Shown: positions 60,739-64,000 of the stretch, piece by piece | Numbering within the stretch: position 1 is the stretch's first letter | Layout: every line of letters begins with the position of its first letter | DNA from: Phocaeicola fibrisolvens | GTDB lineage: Bacteria > Bacteroidota > Bacteroidia > Bacteroidales > Bacteroidaceae | Direction of reading: 5' to 3' | Assembly: GCF_025567125.1 (NCBI RefSeq) | Contig: NZ_JAOQJI010000016.1 | Coordinates: 1 to 64,000, forward strand | DNA: 64,000 nucleotides | Notes under the pieces: generated by a model | The model's database searches: none | What the model was told of the DNA's origin: nothing | Seen by the model: the letters and a program-made list of their open reading frames with translations, nothing else | Position numbers and translations under genes: made by a program

Positions 60739-61959
60739 TCACTCCACAGCTTTTTTCCCTTCATTCAATCGTTTCAACCTCATTAGAGCCTCAATATAAT
60801 AGTAATCAGCGTAAATGATAGAAGCATCTACTTCCGACTTTGCGGGCCAATGTCCGGTGGAATGCAATAAAAAAGCTACATTTTTCTCACGCGACTGATA
60901 TTTCTCAGAACTCAAGCTACACAACATCTTTTCCGCAACTTTTTTGTATTTCTCCCCTTTCCCATTACCATAAAAGTCTGACAATTCTAATAAAGCTGAA
61001 GCTACCACACAGGCCGCAGAAGCATCTCTTGGCGCATCTGGTATATCCGGAGCATTAAAATCCCAGTAGGGAACATAGTCTTCCGGCAAGTTCTTCAGAT
61101 ATACGTCCACTACTTTTTCTACAAAATCCAAGTATTTAGGATTACCTGTCTCACGGAATACAACCGTATAACCGTAGATAGCCCACGCTTGTCCACGTGC
61201 CCACATCGATCCATCGGTATATCCCTGATGCGTACATTTCTTAATGCAATTCCCACTTACCGTATCATAAACAGCCACATGATAGGAAGAATAATCTGAT
61301 CGAAACTGATTCTCCATGGTCTTATCTGCATGAGAGACCGCCATATCAAACAGGCGCCTGTCTCCACCGTTACGTGCAGCCCAAAAAAGCATTTCCAAGT
61401 TAATCATATTATCCATAATAGTATTATGTCCACCTAGCATTTTCACGTTGCGGGGCCAGGACAGAATCGTACCCACTTTCGGATTGAACAAAGTAGCTAA
61501 CGAATCGGCCGTCGCAATAATCACATCCCGATATACGGGATTGTGTGTCAGACGATAACCATTCCCATAACTACAAAACACCAGGAAACCCAAATCATGA
61601 TCGTATGCAGGAATCCTTGAAAAAAGTTCCAGCGACTCCGTATATTTCTCAGCCAGCATCCGAATCGTATCATTCTGAGTTGCTTCGTAATCATACCACA
61701 AAATTCCCGGCCAAAATCCACCCGTCCATTCTTCCCGAGACACCTTTTTGCAGTTCCAGAACCGCTCCCCAGCCAAAATATTACGTGGTTCCATGGTATA
61801 ATCAGGTTCCCCATCTTTTTCCAACTCACTCAACGCACGATGTATCTGCATGTCACAATAAGTCAATTCCTTATCTACATCCAACTTCTTAGTCTTATCC
61901 ACGGCACAGGAAGCAAATACCATAACTCCTATACCCAAAAACAGATGTTTAATCTTCAT
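60739..61959 (-). CDS. GH88-type unsaturated glucuronyl hydrolase, lipoprotein
   Basis: 406 residues with a lipobox-like signal (LGIGVMVFASC near 8-18). The (alpha/alpha)6 barrel shows WTGGFWPGILWYDYE near 80, WARGQAWAIYGY near 240 and YVPYWDFNAPDIPDAPRDASAA near 281, the GH88 pattern. It removes 4,5-unsaturated uronic acids left by polysaccharide lyases. GH105 is a close relative but the WDFNAPDIP segment favours GH88. It is 14 bases after the GH43 gene, so they form an operon. Confidence 0.88.
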   Translation of the reverse strand: MKIKHLFLGIGVMVFASCAVDKTKKLDVDKELTYCDMQIHRALSELEKDGEPDYTMEPRNILAGERFWNCKKVSREEWTGGFWPGILWYDYEATQNDTIRMLAEKYTESLELFSRIPAYDHDLGFLVFCSYGNGYRLTHNPVYRDVIIATADSLATLFNPKVGTILSWPRNVKMLGGHNTIMDNMINLEMLFWAARNGGDRRLFDMAVSHADKTMENQFRSDYSSYHVAVYDTVSGNCIKKCTHQGYTDGSMWARGQAWAIYGYTVVFRETGNPKYLDFVEKVVDVYLKNLPEDYVPYWDFNAPDIPDAPRDASAACVVASALLELSDFYGNGKGEKYKKVAEKMLCSLSSEKYQSREKNVAFLLHSTGHWPAKSEVDASIIYADYYYIEALMRLKRLNEGKKAVE

Positions 61960-61973
61960 ATTTCATAATATTT

Positions 61974-63626
61974 TTATTTCTCCACATGAAACCAGTCAAT
62001 ATCTACCCATCCACGTTCTTCTCCATAAGGAGTCACACTGAACATCCCCATTTTAGCACCAATCCATTTTCCTTGGCGAGCCTTGAATACAGATCCAATT
62101 TCCACAAAACGCTTCCCATCCAAGCTATAACTAAAACGACATAATGCATCCTTCCCAACATGTAGCCTGATATAAATTTCACGTTCATAATTCGGATATA
62201 TTCCTGCATCAAATTTACGGCTCGGAGATAATTGTGCCAGCATAAGAACTTGTTCTGGACTTCCTTGTTCCGCGTCCTTGCATATTCCTTGTTTCAGAAC
62301 AAAATTCTCACCCTGTTTTTCTAGTCCCAACCATGTATAATCCCATCCCATCACAATCATACCTGAAAGTTGCCCATCCATCTTGGCTGAAATTTTTAAC
62401 TTGGCAGTTGCTGTAAATTCTTCTGCCGGAAACTTCTGCAACAACAGATTAGGAACTTCCCAGAAATTCTTAAAATCTTTCGACAATTCATGACCATAAA
62501 TACGCATGTAGCCCATATTAGTCGTAAAACCAAATATGTCTTGATAGTTGGCATGCCATTCCCACTGTAGTCCCAGTTTGCGAGAATCAAATTCATCACT
62601 TTCAACCGGCGTTTCTATAGGATACACCCTCTCGGTTGCAGGTTTATGATATCGACTGACAGGTTCGCCACATCCATCACCATCTTTATCCAAGCCAATG
62701 ACAGGCCAGTCTTCTTTCCACACCATCGGATTCAGATGCAGCACACGGCCATAAGCTCCTTTATCCTGAAAATGCAAAAACCAGGATTCCCCATACGGGG
62801 TATCTACCCAGCCTCCCTGATGCGGTCCGTTTATATCAGTCTTACCCTGCGCCATCACAATCCTCGTTTCATAAGGACCATACACATTTTTTGAACGCAT
62901 CACCAATTGCCATCCAGAGACCACGCCGCCAGCCGGAGCAAAAATGTAATAATACCCGTTCCGCTTATAAAATTTGGCTCCCTCTACCGTATGATTCACT
63001 CCGTCATTTCCATCAAACACCAATACCGGCTCTGAGATAACGGCTGTACCTTCTTTGTTCAACTCACAGACCGTCAGAATACTGTTAAATTTAGCCCGGC
63101 TTCCAGCCCATGCATGCGCCAAATAAACTTTGCCATCATCATCCCACAACGGACAAGGATCAATCATCCCTTTTCCAGCTTTTACCAGTATCGGTTTCTC
63201 CCATTCCCCATACGGGTCACGAGTCTTTACCATGAAAATTCCAAAATCCGGATCTCCCCAATAAATATAATATACACCTTCATGAAAACGAATGGAAGGA
63301 GCCCACACGCCTTTTCCGTGACGAACTTCATTAAAGTACGCTACCGGCTCCAGCTGTTTCAATGCATAATTAACAATTTTCCAATTCACCAGGTCTTTGG
63401 AATGTAGAATAGGCAACCCTGGTGTACAGTTAAAGCTAGAAGCTGTAAGAAAATACTCCCCATCTACCGCACAGACATCAGGATCTGAATAATCAGCATG
63501 CAACACAGGATTATGATACATTCCATTTCCTTCATCTGCCACCCATACTTGTGAACGATATTGCGCCATTCCGGATTGCAACATTCCAGCCCACCACAAA
63601 CCAACTATAAGAAACAATTTTTTCAT
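61974..63626 (-). CDS. GH43 family glycosidase with C-terminal beta-sandwich
   Basis: 550 residues with signal peptide (ends GMAQ). The five-bladed propeller carries the GH43 acids: Asp in NPVLHADYSDPDVC near 45, Asp in GKGMIDPCPLWDDDG near 160 and Glu in NHTVEGAKFYKR near 222. A C-terminal sandwich (about 350-548) is typical of the beta-xylosidase/arabinofuranosidase subfamilies. It probably removes xylose or arabinose from plant glycans. It precedes GH88 in the same operon. Confidence 0.9.
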   Translation of the reverse strand: MKKLFLIVGLWWAGMLQSGMAQYRSQVWVADEGNGMYHNPVLHADYSDPDVCAVDGEYFLTASSFNCTPGLPILHSKDLVNWKIVNYALKQLEPVAYFNEVRHGKGVWAPSIRFHEGVYYIYWGDPDFGIFMVKTRDPYGEWEKPILVKAGKGMIDPCPLWDDDGKVYLAHAWAGSRAKFNSILTVCELNKEGTAVISEPVLVFDGNDGVNHTVEGAKFYKRNGYYYIFAPAGGVVSGWQLVMRSKNVYGPYETRIVMAQGKTDINGPHQGGWVDTPYGESWFLHFQDKGAYGRVLHLNPMVWKEDWPVIGLDKDGDGCGEPVSRYHKPATERVYPIETPVESDEFDSRKLGLQWEWHANYQDIFGFTTNMGYMRIYGHELSKDFKNFWEVPNLLLQKFPAEEFTATAKLKISAKMDGQLSGMIVMGWDYTWLGLEKQGENFVLKQGICKDAEQGSPEQVLMLAQLSPSRKFDAGIYPNYEREIYIRLHVGKDALCRFSYSLDGKRFVEIGSVFKARQGKWIGAKMGMFSVTPYGEERGWVDIDWFHVEK

Positions 63627-63754
63627 TCACCTTCCTCTTTTAATAAAAAATAGAAAACAATCTTTACCAAGAAAAATTCCAATACTCAAAAATCCATTTA
63701 CCTAAACTAATACGAATCATTTCTTCATTCTACCTAAAAAGACAAGATAAATAT

Positions 63755-64000
63755 TTAAAATTGTTCGCCCTTATATTCTACATAAGAGCTAACTTCCTTC
63801 TTATTCACCGGAACCAAACGCAAAGCCGCCCCTCCTCTAGGAAGCAGACGAAATGTAATCACATCTTTACACGGCACAAGCACATACGAACATTTTACAT
63901 GGGTTTTCGTTTTTACCTCATCACCTCCATCTGTGTAAATCGATGCCAAGTAGTTTTGATCCTTATCCAAAAATGAGCAGTCCAACTTTTCCAAAGACCC
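63755..64000 (-). CDS. Partial gene, probable GH97 C-terminus
   Basis: The frame is open to the window edge and gives 81 residues. The last part LDCSFLDKDQNYLASIYTDGG and VITFRLLPRGGAALRLVP resembles the C-terminal beta domain of GH97 alpha-glycosidases (LRLAPGGGAAIRL type). The catalytic part lies outside. The TTG at 63994 is not the start, since the frame continues upstream. It stands 128 bases ahead of GH43 in the same orientation. Confidence 0.65.
   Translation of the reverse strand, partial: GSLEKLDCSFLDKDQNYLASIYTDGGDEVKTKTHVKCSYVLVPCKDVITFRLLPRGGAALRLVPVNKKEVSSYVEYKGEQF

Overview
The window looks like chromosome of a gut Bacteroidales bacterium of the Bacteroides/Phocaeicola type. The evidence is the set of Bacteroidetes-typical families (DUF5686, DUF4270, PCMD, AAA-ATPase/PD-(D/E)XK, C69 dipeptidase, reverse rubrerythrin, a stand-alone half glycogen synthase, the GH57/GT4/debranching trio, LptE-SecG with a sigma-54 regulator). 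In addition, promoters of the Bacteroides form (-7 TAnnTTTG, sometimes with a -33 TTG/TTTG) stand in front of about twenty genes. No phage, insertion sequence, CRISPR array, rRNA or tRNA was seen. Most of it reads as core genome with two small accessory edges.

Layout. 1-1.5 kb: a decayed OmpA-type outer-membrane protein gene with at least three lesions. 1.8-3.4 kb: an AAA-ATPase/PD-(D/E)XK protein. 4.1-5.9 kb: phosphoglucomutase. 6.0-14.0 kb, all on the plus strand: M23 peptidase, C69 dipeptidase, PhoH, purC, menaquinone methyltransferase, aroE and an alpha/beta hydrolase. 14.3-16.2 kb: glutamine-dependent NAD synthetase. 16.4-17.4 kb: a PerR/Fur-like repressor with a reverse rubrerythrin (oxidative stress). 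17.6-24.7 kb, minus strand: DUF418 membrane protein, then an envelope operon (sigma-54 activator, LptE, TPR-like protein, SecG), then DUF5686. 24.9-27.3 kb: myo-inositol-1-phosphate synthase and a PfkB kinase, divergent. 27.4-32.1 kb: a phosphate operon, porin-pstS-pstC-pstA-pstB. 32.3-33.8 kb: GH51 arabinofuranosidase. 34.1-37.6 kb: MltG and a TrkH/TrkA potassium system. 37.8-40.6 kb: TrpB2 and panCD. 40.8-47.8 kb: glycogen genes (GT5-like half protein, DUF4270 lipoprotein, GH57, GT4, debranching enzyme). 48.1-54.5 kb: serS, the miaA-lipid kinase-kdsA-porin operon, gapA. 54.8-60.7 kb: PCMD protein, SPOR lipoprotein, a YtxH/holin-like/86-residue envelope trio and a tricorn-like protease. 60.7-64.0 kb: the edge of a polysaccharide-utilisation region (GH88, GH43 and the C-terminus of a probable GH97).

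The least explained signal is non-coding. There are three short arrays of imperfect palindromes, at 3.72-3.83, 17.52-17.63 and 39.18-39.30 kb. Two share the unit AAACG-N6-CGTTT separated by 6-base linkers, giving a period of exactly 22 bp. The third has a different unit but nearly the same period. Two of the three lie between convergent gene ends. Their geometry (every second helical turn) suggests cooperative protein binding or a chain of mini-hairpins in RNA; this is inference.
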